Source of the DNA: Nitrospira sp. UBA5698
GTDB lineage: Bacteria > Nitrospirota > Nitrospiria > Nitrospirales > Nitrospiraceae
Assembly: GCA_002420115.1 (NCBI GenBank)
Contig: DIHK01000017.1
Coordinates: 1-39,988 of the forward strand
Direction of reading: 5' to 3'
Length of the DNA stretch: 39,988 nt
The notes below the pieces were generated by a model. It saw only the letters and a program-made list of their open reading frames with translations. It was not told the DNA's origin and made no database searches. Of this stretch, positions 15,574 to 24,170 are shown in pieces (the first letter of the stretch is position 1; every line of letters starts with the position of its first letter). A program made the position numbers and the translations under genes.

Positions 15574-16920
15574 ATGGATGGTACCTCAGTTGTTCACTCA
15601 TCGAACTCTATTTCCGCAGCCGAAAAGCAGACCTATTCTCAATTTGCACTGCCAGAATCTGCAGCATTCCAGGCCCAGTACGTCGGTCGTGATGTGGCCG
15701 CAGGTCTGATTACTGGTGTCATGGCTATTCCCCTCTCAGTTGGAATTGCCATGATGTCGGATTATCCAATCAAAGTGGGACTTGCGACGGTGGCGTTTGC
15801 CTGTCTCGTGGGATGGATCAATGCGTGGATCAGGCCTGGAAACTATATTGGCTGTCCAGGTATCGCGGCCGGCCTCGCGCCAGTGTTAGCAATTGGAGTG
15901 GCGACCTTTGGCATGGAAAACATGGCCTTCGTGGTCTTTCTCACGGCGGTTATGCAGGCGGTCATCTGGAAGTTCAACTGGCAGCGCTACATCTTACTGG
16001 CTGTGCCGGTCTATCTCGTTGAGGGGCTGCTTGCCGGGATCGGACTCAAGATCGCCTTAAAATTCTTGGATTTTACCTACGAAATCCCTGCCGATTTGGT
16101 AGCCGCCGATACGTTTTTTAACGGGGCACGAATCCAGATGATACTCATGTCTTTGGCGGGACTGGTCGGGTTTGTCTATCTCTTTACAAAGTTCCGCTAC
16201 ATTCAGCCGGCCGTTCCATACTTCGTCATTATTGTGGCGGGTGTGATCCTCGCTCAATTTCTTCAGGTACCGATGTTACATGTGGAGGATGTGCCTTTGT
16301 CGATCGCGCTCCCCATTCCCCACTTCGACAGTGGCCTGACATGGCTGTATGTCATAGGCTTCGCAGCCATGCTCGCAGTCATTGACGTGATTGAGCAAGT
16401 CATGAGTAACGCCGCTATTCAAAAAATCGATCCGCTCAAACGCGAGTGCAATAGCAACAACAGTTTACTGGCGATCTGGATCGCGAACATCGGCTCCAGC
16501 TTCTTCGGCGGGATGACGAACTTGGACGGTTTGGCCAAAAGTACTACGAATCGGCTGGCCGGTGCCTATACCAAATTGTCAGTCTTGATCGTTGGTTGCG
16601 TCGTCGCATTTTTTGTGGTCAATCCCGAATACTTGGAGCTCCTGCCGAAGTTTGCTGTCGCCATTGTCATGATGTTCACGGGATGGAAGATGATCGCGGG
16701 TCTCATGCATGTGACGCACCATGGTCCCTATGCCATGGCTTTGGCGATTCTGACTGGAGCGCTTGTGTACAAAGTCGGAATATTCGAAGGTCTGCTAGCG
16801 GCGATGAGCATCCATGCCCTGATCCATTACCTTCTGTATACCCAGGTTGACAAGCAGCCGGCACGAGTGGTTGTTGGCAACTATCTGGCGAATCTGAAGA
16901 AGCTCAGCACCATGTCCTGA
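15574..16920 (+). CDS. SulP-family anion (probably bicarbonate) transporter without STAS domain
   Basis: A 448-residue polytopic membrane protein of the SulP/SLC26 family. After a polar 40-residue N-terminus come about ten or more membrane segments with family blocks DVAAGLITGVMAIPLSVGIAM, GLAPVLAIG, and the signature region NNSLLAIWIANIGSSFFGGM followed by TNRLAGAYTKLS. SulP proteins carry sulfate, bicarbonate or other anions. The C-terminus stops shortly after the last hydrophobic segment, so the usual cytoplasmic STAS domain is absent. The start has GGAGGGCAGG upstream. The gene converges on an alpha-carbonic anhydrase, and the nearby Dab genes suggest bicarbonate as the cargo; this is inference. 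Confidence 0.85.
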   Translation: MDGTSVVHSSNSISAAEKQTYSQFALPESAAFQAQYVGRDVAAGLITGVMAIPLSVGIAMMSDYPIKVGLATVAFACLVGWINAWIRPGNYIGCPGIAAGLAPVLAIGVATFGMENMAFVVFLTAVMQAVIWKFNWQRYILLAVPVYLVEGLLAGIGLKIALKFLDFTYEIPADLVAADTFFNGARIQMILMSLAGLVGFVYLFTKFRYIQPAVPYFVIIVAGVILAQFLQVPMLHVEDVPLSIALPIPHFDSGLTWLYVIGFAAMLAVIDVIEQVMSNAAIQKIDPLKRECNSNNSLLAIWIANIGSSFFGGMTNLDGLAKSTTNRLAGAYTKLSVLIVGCVVAFFVVNPEYLELLPKFAVAIVMMFTGWKMIAGLMHVTHHGPYAMALAILTGALVYKVGIFEGLLAAMSIHALIHYLLYTQVDKQPARVVVGNYLANLKKLSTMS

Positions 16921-17070
16921 TTACAGGCCACCAGAGCTTGGAGTAGCGCACGCTAGCTCTCCAATCGATCTTGGGCGTCGCATGCCGTGTCGTACTCATC
17001 ACATGAAGGTCACGGATCATCCTTAGGGCAAAAGTGGCTGAGTGCAGGGATCGAGCGGAATGGACGCGAG

Positions 17071-17922
17071 TCACCGTTTCTTTTGGCGTGTAGCACCACT
17101 GAGATTCGATTCCAAGACGAATCGCTTGTGCAAAGGCTGTGCTGGACGGGCATTATCATGGCCAAGGAGGGTGCGGAACCGCTGAATCTGCTCAGTGGAG
17201 ACTTCAATCGGGTCATGCATCACCGCCCAAATAACTCCCTCGTGACAGGGCGGGGTGGTATAGGACCCGAAATAGCGATAGTAGGAGCGGCGCTTCGGTA
17301 AGAGATTCGCTGGGTTGATCATATGTGTCTGGTCATCGACAAACTCGCCGACCTTTTGAGGAGCGTGAGCTAAAAAGGTTTCGAAGAATGAATTATGTTT
17401 GCCGGCTTTCATAAAAACCGCCACCACCGCGGCTTCATGCCGTTCGTTGTGATGCACGAGGTGTAGTTCCAGCGGGTAATGTTGCTGATCGATGGTGTGT
17501 TCACTAGGAGCATGAAAGTGGAATTGTTCGAGAAGGTAGAGGTCGTCGTCAAACACGATGGTACTGTCCTTGTCAAAATGGAGGACCGTTTGACCGTGCT
17601 TGGGGTACCTCGACTTGACCGTTTCAGAAAGGGGTTCGAGTTCCTCCAGCGTATGCCCATTGTTAATCACATGGAAGGGTGAATCCTTATACGAAAACTG
17701 AATATCGTCCAGAGCAATCTTGTGCGTACGCAATAGATCGATCGGTGATTGAGCCATGCCCTTTTCACAGAGGGCAAATTCCGATCCGAGGCTTCCCCAG
17801 TGGTTCGGTCCAAGATCACCTTCATAGCCCCATGGGATAGACCCAGGCTCTCCGGCTTGTAGTCCTACAACAGAGAGCATCCCTACCACTCCCGCCAGTG
17901 CGCCCAGAGTGATGATCTTCAC
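17071..17922 (-). CDS. Secreted alpha-class carbonic anhydrase
   Basis: A 283-residue alpha-carbonic anhydrase, a zinc enzyme interconverting CO2 and bicarbonate, exported to the periplasm (signal peptide 1-23 ending GLQA). The GTG start at 17922 has GGAGG five bases upstream and gives a correct signal peptide; the frame is open further upstream but unlike an N-terminus. Zinc ligands are predicted at His135 and His137 (QFHFHAPSEH) and His154 (ELHLVHHN), with Glu152 as the usual second-shell residue. The opening WGYEGDLGPNHWG and the block YFGSYTTPPCHEGVIW are family hallmarks. It lies 190 bases after the iota-type gene, across a hairpin. Confidence 0.95.
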   Translation of the reverse strand: MKIITLGALAGVVGMLSVVGLQAGEPGSIPWGYEGDLGPNHWGSLGSEFALCEKGMAQSPIDLLRTHKIALDDIQFSYKDSPFHVINNGHTLEELEPLSETVKSRYPKHGQTVLHFDKDSTIVFDDDLYLLEQFHFHAPSEHTIDQQHYPLELHLVHHNERHEAAVVAVFMKAGKHNSFFETFLAHAPQKVGEFVDDQTHMINPANLLPKRRSYYRYFGSYTTPPCHEGVIWAVMHDPIEVSTEQIQRFRTLLGHDNARPAQPLHKRFVLESNLSGATRQKKR

Positions 17923-18068
17923 AGTGTCCTCCGTGTCAAAAGGGAATATAGCCTCAATCTTACACCAACTACGTACGGCATGATAATACAGGACAATTGT
18001 CAGAGCGAGAGAGAAGAGGGCTGACACATCAGGATGCGAGGGAGCTATCTCAGCAAGCACCGAGTCCG

Positions 18069-18095
18069 CCCCCCACTCAGGTATTCAGTGGGGGG
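18069..18095 (-). terminator. GC-rich hairpin between the iota-CA-like and alpha-CA genes
   Basis: CCCCCCACT (18069-18077) pairs perfectly with AGTGGGGGG (18087-18095) around a 9-base loop, with an extra GAG/CTC pair set across a bulge. It lies just after the stop of the minus-strand tandem-domain gene. No T-run follows on the minus strand, so it may attenuate, protect the 3' end, or only partly terminate. Confidence 0.5.
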
Positions 18096-18112
18096 CTCGA
18101 CCCTGAGAAACC

Positions 18113-19069
18113 TTATTCCTTCGGCGGTACGGCGGACGAATGGTGGCTGGTGATCAGCCATTGCTTCCCATCCCATTTGTACGTGAAGGTATAGCGGGCC
18201 TTTACGCTCGCCCCTGTTTTCTTAAAGGTAAAGGTATAGAGCCCGGTGTCGATTGCAGTGTTGCAATCGATCTCAATATCGCGTGAGTCGATCCGTCCGA
18301 CAGGTTGATTCTCCAGAAAATGGTGGAAGTAGTCCTCTTTGTCGAGAGCCGTGAATCGTGGTCGGCTCGATACTGTCGGCAACAACAGCGAGGTTGATGC
18401 GTAATGGCGGGACACCTTATGCACATCTCCGGTTTGGAGATCGAGATTCCAGCTGTCAAACAAGGCGGCAATTTGCTCCTCGCTAGCTTCTACACACTCT
18501 TCAGAATGTTGGGTAACGGCTTGATGGACATGTGCCGGAGGGGCATCAACTGTCGGTAGGGCAGACGAATGGTGGCTGGTGATCAGCCACTGTTTTCCAT
18601 CCCACTTATACGTGAAGGTATAGCGGGCCTTCACGCTCGCCCCTGTTTTCTTGAAGGTAAAGGTGTAGAGCCCGGTATCGATTGCAGTGTTGCAATCGAT
18701 CTCGATCTCGCGCGCATCCTGTGAGTCGATATGCCCGACCGGTTGGTTCTCGACGAAGTGGTGAAAATAGTCTTCCTTATCGTAAGCGGTCAGACGAGGC
18801 CTGCTCGATACCGTCGGCAGCAACACCGACTTTGGTGCGTAGTGGGCAGAAACCTTGTGCACATCGCCGGTTTGGAGTGAAGCGTTCCAGCCATCGAATA
18901 AGGCGGCAATGTCTTCTTCAGTGGCGGCGACACAGACTTCGGAATGTTTGGGAACTGTATGGTTGAATTTATGAAGTGAGTCAGCTTGTGGTTTCTCGGT
19001 GAGCGATTGTCCGGCACAACCGGCTATGGACACAGTCACCACGGCGGCAAGTAAAGAAAATGCCTTCAT
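18113..19069 (-). CDS. Lipoprotein with two tandem iota-carbonic-anhydrase-type (SgcJ/EcaC, CaMKII-AD) domains
   Basis: A 318-residue predicted lipoprotein (lipobox ending VSIAGC, Cys18) holding two copies of a CaMKII-association/SgcJ-EcaC-type domain, about residues 43-172 and 188-315. Each copy has FDxWNxxLQTGDVHKV, LLPTVSSRPR, a YFHHF block and a C-terminal HHSS (166-169, 309-312). This fold and the HHSS ending characterise the iota class of carbonic anhydrases known from diatoms and bacteria. Residues 122-170 and 265-313 are identical over 49 positions, showing a recent duplication. It sits between a P-II-like gene of the dab block and an alpha-carbonic anhydrase, which supports a role in CO2/bicarbonate interconversion outside the inner membrane. 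Catalysis is inferred; a non-catalytic SgcJ/EcaC protein is the alternative. Confidence 0.78.
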   Translation of the reverse strand: MKAFSLLAAVVTVSIAGCAGQSLTEKPQADSLHKFNHTVPKHSEVCVAATEEDIAALFDGWNASLQTGDVHKVSAHYAPKSVLLPTVSSRPRLTAYDKEDYFHHFVENQPVGHIDSQDAREIEIDCNTAIDTGLYTFTFKKTGASVKARYTFTYKWDGKQWLITSHHSSALPTVDAPPAHVHQAVTQHSEECVEASEEQIAALFDSWNLDLQTGDVHKVSRHYASTSLLLPTVSSRPRFTALDKEDYFHHFLENQPVGRIDSRDIEIDCNTAIDTGLYTFTFKKTGASVKARYTFTYKWDGKQWLITSHHSSAVPPKE

Positions 19070-19266
19070 AACCCTTTCCCTCCTCTAGAGTTGATTTCTG
19101 CAAGCGCCTAGCTACACGACGTGATCATTCATAGTTTACGAAACGGCGCAAAATTGTATACCGGCGAGTATGCTGATCTCAACTTCAGAATAGTCAGTTG
19201 ACTGGTGAGAAAACACAAATACACAGGTTTGCTAATTATGAGAAGTGGTCACGAAGCGTAACGCAC

Positions 19267-19614
19267 TTACGAGGCAGATTTTCCGCCTTTCTTCCCAAAA
19301 TACTCCTCTCGGCTGACGGCAACGTCCGCGACATACACGAAGCCAGAGTGTCGGTCGAAAAGGGGTTTCAAACCGGCCAGGATGGGTTCTACCTTCTCTT
19401 CCGGGACGACCGTGAGGATCATTTCGAGGCTTTCTTGCTCGCTGAACATGAAATGCGCCTCTCGCACTCCATGATGTCCTTTGCCGGAAATATTGCCGAT
19501 AATCGTATACCCGCTGGCATGCACGCGATCCAACAGTTCAGTGACGAACGCCCGGTGTTCGCCCGCGATGATCACGCGAATTTCTTTCATCGGATGCAAA
19601 CGTAGCCCAGCCAT
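19267..19614 (-). CDS. P-II-like regulatory protein of the dab block
   Basis: A 115-residue P-II-superfamily protein. The core MKEIRVIIAGEHRAFVTELLD, GYTIIGNISGKGHHG and the C-terminal GFVYVADVAVSREEYF follow the beta-alpha-beta ferredoxin-like order of P-II proteins, but the T-loop region is short and lacks the classical uridylylation tyrosine. Divergent P-II-like proteins of this sort accompany bicarbonate transporters and may sense nucleotides or bicarbonate. The start at 19614 has AAAGGAG seven bases upstream, better than the inner ATG at 19590. It begins 30 bases after dabA, so it is almost certainly in the same operon. Confidence 0.8.
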   Translation of the reverse strand: MAGLRLHPMKEIRVIIAGEHRAFVTELLDRVHASGYTIIGNISGKGHHGVREAHFMFSEQESLEMILTVVPEEKVEPILAGLKPLFDRHSGFVYVADVAVSREEYFGKKGGKSAS

Positions 19615-19644
19615 CGATCTACTCCTTTCCAGCCTCCAAGATGA

Positions 19645-22600
19645 TCATGATGTCCCCATCGATTTTTCCCGCACGATCCGAGCCCAATCCCCGTTTGACC
19701 GATAGCGATACCAGTCTCCGACCTCTGGGTCGAGGACGATCAGGTGAACCCATTCATTGTGATAATAATGCTGAAGAACCTCATGTCGGGCAATCAGTTT
19801 TTCAATTCCGCGCCGAGGCGCTTCAACGATCGTGAGCAACCGCATCGGCTCATGGTACGGCATCTCACCGTTCATCACAGTTTGCTTCGCGAGTCCGAGT
19901 CGCAAATCGCTCCAGGGACCGGACATGATCCCAAACCGTCCAACCACATTGTGATAGATCTTGCTGCCGCTGCCATAGACTTCGTTGTCAACGGCAGAAA
20001 AATAATGTTCCATGTTGATCCATTGCGCAACAACCTGTGGGGCGGTCAGCAACACCTCTAGAAAACGGGTCGTCGGGTCCTCTCGATAGTCATACGAGTG
20101 CAGAAACATCCGGCCATTGAAATCCAACCCTTTCGTCAGTTCGCGACGACCGATCAGGAACGCGGTATTGCCGGAGAGCCCCCACTCGGGGCGAACTTGA
20201 CTCCAGTCTACACTGCGCTGACGCACATGAGCAGTCGCCTGTGATTCGTCCAACGGCTGCTCCACCTCTGGAAATCGTCCGCATCGCTCATGGCTCGCCA
20301 GTTCCGCCGCTTCTCGCAGATCATCTTGAAGTCGCGCAAGATCGGCACGGTGAGTCGGAGGCACGTCCTCGAGGTCGAATAACCGCACAGCGTCGGTGGT
20401 GGTGTCCATCTGTCCGGCGAGGAAGTGGGTGTCGGAAGGGATCTCAATCCCGGCTTTTCCTAATCGTGCACGTACCTTGTCATGATTTGCCATCATGGCA
20501 AGGACTCGGGCATTGGGTTGGCCTTCATTCCCCCCGCACGCGCCACAGTCGAGCGCGGACTCGTAGGGATTATTGTCTGATGTACTACCATGCGCGCAGA
20601 ATAGGATGAGCCGGGCGAAGTTCTTCGTCAGCCCCATCATCCGCAGGGCGGTTTCGACGGTCAAGGTTTGTTCTTCAAGAGTGAATCCGGTTCTAGTCAG
20701 CCGTTCCCTGTATCGCGATGACGCACGAGGGTTCACGTCGTACTCACGTTGGAGGACCAGGATGAACGCATCGAGCGCGTCTGCCTTCAAGCCGGCGACT
20801 TCCGCCTCGGCAATGAACGCGGCGTCGTGCGACTCCCCGCTTTGAAGGGCCCGCTGGCGTAGCCCCTCGATAAGCGACGGAGTGATATGGGTACTGCGTA
20901 ATCCAAGGCGCTCCTGGAGCGCCACCCGCACCAGTCTTTGATGCTCAACCGTCAGCATCTCTGCGGTATCCGTCGGAGATAACTTATTCACTGTCAGGGT
21001 GGTCGGCAGCGACGGCACGAACTGCCGTTGCAGCCAGCGCGTGAGGCGCCGATAGAGGGACGGGAAAAGGGTCTTCCCAAAAATCGGCAGGCTGTAGAAC
21101 CAGCCGATAGACTCAACCATGACATAGGGAGTAATGACGTTTTCCTTGAGGTCGTGCATCAATGTATGGCCTGCATGGACCCACTTGGTCCAGACCCGAT
21201 GTTGCGAGACCTTGTGATCAAGGTAGCTTCGCGGGATCTCCCGCACTTCGTTCTTGGCCCGCATGATGACGGGGAATTGTTCCGTCTCGTGTTCTTTTCC
21301 CCAGGCGCGGTATCGGATAAAGGCGGCAAAGAAGCCGGCGAAGCCATAGGTCTCATGCGGACCGATCGATTCGAGGTGGCGGCGAAACGGCTCAGATCGT
21401 ACGTCGATGCAATAGACGGACTGTGAATAGGGGCGAAGCGGAGGGGCCGTGGGTATATCGGTGCGCTCCCGTTGGTTCGCAGACATGAGCCGTTCGATCA
21501 GTTGCTCATGATAGCCGGCTTCAAAGGCCTTCAGCCAGATGATGCCATGGTGCGATTCTGGAAAGGCTTCGATCCATTCGATGACCTGTTTCAATGCCTG
21601 GGGCTCACTCTCAACAAGTTGCTCATCGAGCAACTGGAGTGATCGGCTCAATGCGAGGAGTCGTCGGGCATTTCCACGCCGACGCGCGGCTTGGTGTCTG
21701 GGAACCACCTCGGTCCGATAGCGCGTGAGCACCGTGTTCCAGCCCTGTCCCTTCCGATGGGCAAGTCGATCGACTTCTTCAGCGTAGAGTGCCGGGAGGT
21801 GGCCGGCGATCCGCTGTCGTCGCAAATAGTACTCTTCCGAATAGTCACGCATATACGAGACGATTTCGTCGAATCGTCCTTGGATATCCAGATACTCTCG
21901 ACAAGCCGCCTGTACGAGCTCACGGGCGTACCACAAGCGAATGGCGAGGAACTTTACCAGACCAACCGGGTGGGCTTGTTGCCAGGGATAGTCTCGTTCT
22001 TCTCCTCGCCATTTGATAAAGCCGCCCCACCCCGGGAGGGCGGTGAGTTGGAGCGACAAGTAATCCTGCCGCAGTTCTATTGGAATGCCTAACAGGTCCA
22101 AACTTTCAAGCAGTGTGTCTTCCGGATGATCGGGGAGCGCAGCAATTTTACGGCGACTGTCAGGAATCCCGATGAGTGACCATTCTTGTGCGGCGAGGCG
22201 CTTCCAGGACCGGTACAGCCCCTCGTCACGGTCGGACATGGCCCACGCTGCATGTCCCTCGTCGAGAAAGGCCGAGCACCACTTGATCATCTGGTCATTG
22301 ATGGTCTGGACGATGGAGGTGCCGAGCGTGTCGTCACACCAGTGAGACAGGGTGAGCCACCGGCAGAGCGCGGAGTGGTTGGTCTCGACGACTGTTTTGA
22401 CACGCTCGTCAAGAGAAGGGGTCTCCAGGACCTGCTCCAACTTCCTCGTAATTTGTTCAATCTGATCCCGGTCTGGATCATCCAGCTGATCGTCGAGCGG
22501 TTCTCGCACAGGGGAACACAGCCCTTCCGTCAGGCACGCCCGCAAGACTTCCCTATGGGTTACGGAGCGAGATCCCAGGACGATCGATCGCTCGCTTGCC

Positions 22601-22881
22601 AAGGGCTGCAAGGCTGCCTCCAGGTGCTCCACGCGAATGCGACCGGATGTGACGTAGGCACGATACAGATCGCTCGGGAGATAGCCGTCTCCATTCAAGA
22701 ATTGTTTGCCGCGCCGAATCGTTTCCTCGAAGGGAAGGTATTCCAGGCTGTGCAGCGGATTGTGGTGGACGAACGTCCGCATCGGCCAGTATTGCGCGAT
22801 GATCTCACCCGCAAGGCGGACGATGCCGCGGAGTTCCATCCGTTTCGACTCGAGATCCATCGATTCATTCACTGGTGTCAT
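19645..22881 (-). CDS. dabA: DabA, zinc-binding subunit of inorganic-carbon accumulation complex (DUF2309)
   Basis: A 1078-residue DUF2309/UPF0753 protein. DabA is a beta-carbonic-anhydrase-like cytoplasmic subunit which, with membrane subunit DabB, is thought to hydrate CO2 one way and trap it as bicarbonate, driven by a cation gradient. The four predicted zinc-site residues are visible: Cys491 and Asp493 (YCIDVRSE), His764 (FCAHGS) and Cys779 (ALDCGACGG); the 15-residue His-to-Cys spacing equals that of the characterised protein. The N-terminal QYWPMRTFVHHNPLHSLE block is typical. It is clearly longer than the roughly 830-residue characterised form. The start at 22881 overlaps the dabB2 stop as ATGA. 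Confidence 0.93.
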   Translation of the reverse strand: MTPVNESMDLESKRMELRGIVRLAGEIIAQYWPMRTFVHHNPLHSLEYLPFEETIRRGKQFLNGDGYLPSDLYRAYVTSGRIRVEHLEAALQPLASERSIVLGSRSVTHREVLRACLTEGLCSPVREPLDDQLDDPDRDQIEQITRKLEQVLETPSLDERVKTVVETNHSALCRWLTLSHWCDDTLGTSIVQTINDQMIKWCSAFLDEGHAAWAMSDRDEGLYRSWKRLAAQEWSLIGIPDSRRKIAALPDHPEDTLLESLDLLGIPIELRQDYLSLQLTALPGWGGFIKWRGEERDYPWQQAHPVGLVKFLAIRLWYARELVQAACREYLDIQGRFDEIVSYMRDYSEEYYLRRQRIAGHLPALYAEEVDRLAHRKGQGWNTVLTRYRTEVVPRHQAARRRGNARRLLALSRSLQLLDEQLVESEPQALKQVIEWIEAFPESHHGIIWLKAFEAGYHEQLIERLMSANQRERTDIPTAPPLRPYSQSVYCIDVRSEPFRRHLESIGPHETYGFAGFFAAFIRYRAWGKEHETEQFPVIMRAKNEVREIPRSYLDHKVSQHRVWTKWVHAGHTLMHDLKENVITPYVMVESIGWFYSLPIFGKTLFPSLYRRLTRWLQRQFVPSLPTTLTVNKLSPTDTAEMLTVEHQRLVRVALQERLGLRSTHITPSLIEGLRQRALQSGESHDAAFIAEAEVAGLKADALDAFILVLQREYDVNPRASSRYRERLTRTGFTLEEQTLTVETALRMMGLTKNFARLILFCAHGSTSDNNPYESALDCGACGGNEGQPNARVLAMMANHDKVRARLGKAGIEIPSDTHFLAGQMDTTTDAVRLFDLEDVPPTHRADLARLQDDLREAAELASHERCGRFPEVEQPLDESQATAHVRQRSVDWSQVRPEWGLSGNTAFLIGRRELTKGLDFNGRMFLHSYDYREDPTTRFLEVLLTAPQVVAQWINMEHYFSAVDNEVYGSGSKIYHNVVGRFGIMSGPWSDLRLGLAKQTVMNGEMPYHEPMRLLTIVEAPRRGIEKLIARHEVLQHYYHNEWVHLIVLDPEVGDWYRYRSNGDWARIVREKSMGTS

Positions 22882-24170
22882 GGAATCGCTCGCGAGAAAG
22901 TTCCGGCCATCGACTGCGTGGCCGTCGACGTCCACCACTCAATGGGAGCAAGTCCCAGCACCGTGAGGATGACGATCGTGATGGTCAGCGCCGCCCATTC
23001 TTGTTGCACGACATCGCGATACCGAAGATCTCCTCGCCTGATTCCGAACAACAATCGTTGGACCGCGCTCATGAGATACCAGGACGCTGCCAGCCAGGCC
23101 AACGACATGATCATCAGGCCAATGAGTGAGGGAATTGGTGAATGGAGCAGCAATCCCATCAGTCCGGCGAAGACGCCGAAGGGGGGAAGCCCCATCGCTG
23201 CCAATGCCAAAAGAGACAACAGCACGGCATAGCGTGGCATTGAGGAGGCCAATCCGCTGATCGAGGATGGATCAACATCGTCACCATATCGTGTCCGAAT
23301 GATCTGCCAGGCAATCAGCAGTCCGCATGTCGCAAGACCGACGGAGGCGACGAAGACGGCAGCGCGAGACGTCGCCAGGCTCGCTGCCGAGGTATGCCAC
23401 CAGAGCATGGAAAAGAAGGAGAGACTGGCATAAGACAGCATGAGTCGAATCCGAGTTTGTGCTAGGGCTTTGACAGCACCATACAACGCTCCGATGAGCG
23501 CGAGGAGGCCGACGATACCGGAGATCGCCGCGGGAATGATGTGTAGGGCTGAGGCCATGACGTGCAGGCCGACGGCGGGAAGAAGAAATGCCGAGAATGA
23601 GGGTAGATTACCGGGCAATCGTGTGAGCGCAATCACGTAGCTGGTATGGAACGGCAGGAGTGGGATCAATACCACTGCAGTGACCAGGGTCCCCAGCGAT
23701 GAAAGCGGAGGAGTGGTCAGTGCGGCGACGACCACTCCAAGGGCAGCGAGACAAAATTGGCTGATCCCCCACCATGAAATCGGCCACAAGCTCGTATGGT
23801 GACGGATTAACAAGCCGGTCATGGTCACCAAGAATGTCAAGAGAAACAGCTGACTCAATGGAGCCGGATGGGCGATGATACCGATTCCCAGTCCGAGGCT
23901 GACCAAGGTCATGAGCCAAGACAGGCGGTGGTCCTTCTGCACCGGCTGTCCCAAGACGGAGATCATGGCCACGATCGGAAGCAGGCCGAGGAGCAAGGCG
24001 CCTTCCGGTAGGCTTGTGTGAAGGTTTAGAATCGGGACGACGGTGAGGAGGCACCAGATGATGCACGATTTCTTCAACTGCGGCACGTCGTCCCAAAGCA
24101 TTCGACCGGCCAAAGCGCCGATGAGTGGGATGCAGGTGGCAAGCCAAGAAAAAAGAACCGTGCTCGTCAT
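22878..24170 (-). CDS. DabB2, second proton/cation-channel-like membrane subunit (NuoM/N-like)
   Basis: A 430-residue, about 12-segment membrane protein of the NuoL/M/N and Mrp antiporter superfamily. It is shorter and more divergent than the upstream NuoL-like gene. Segment features include GLVTMTGLLIRHHTS-like helices, LPFHTSYVIALTRLPGN, VGLLALIGALYGAVKALAQTRIRLMLSYASLSFFSM (a helix set typical of the superfamily) and LAAMGLPPFGVFAGLMGLL. The start at 24170 overlaps the upstream stop as ATGA; a GTG at 24182 is possible. Placed between a NuoL-like gene and dabA, it likely forms part of the membrane unit that powers DabA. Confidence 0.82.
   Translation of the reverse strand: MTSTVLFSWLATCIPLIGALAGRMLWDDVPQLKKSCIIWCLLTVVPILNLHTSLPEGALLLGLLPIVAMISVLGQPVQKDHRLSWLMTLVSLGLGIGIIAHPAPLSQLFLLTFLVTMTGLLIRHHTSLWPISWWGISQFCLAALGVVVAALTTPPLSSLGTLVTAVVLIPLLPFHTSYVIALTRLPGNLPSFSAFLLPAVGLHVMASALHIIPAAISGIVGLLALIGALYGAVKALAQTRIRLMLSYASLSFFSMLWWHTSAASLATSRAAVFVASVGLATCGLLIAWQIIRTRYGDDVDPSSISGLASSMPRYAVLLSLLALAAMGLPPFGVFAGLMGLLLHSPIPSLIGLMIMSLAWLAASWYLMSAVQRLLFGIRRGDLRYRDVVQQEWAALTITIVILTVLGLAPIEWWTSTATQSMAGTFSRAIP

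Noticed and set aside
17934..18060. N-terminal extension of the alpha-carbonic anhydrase
   Set aside because: The GTG at 17922 has a close GGAGG and yields a proper signal peptide; the upstream frame would bury that signal.
22186..23232. 348-codon plus-strand open frame
   Set aside because: It is antisense to dabA and dabB2, which have clear family motifs; the antisense product has no recognisable features.
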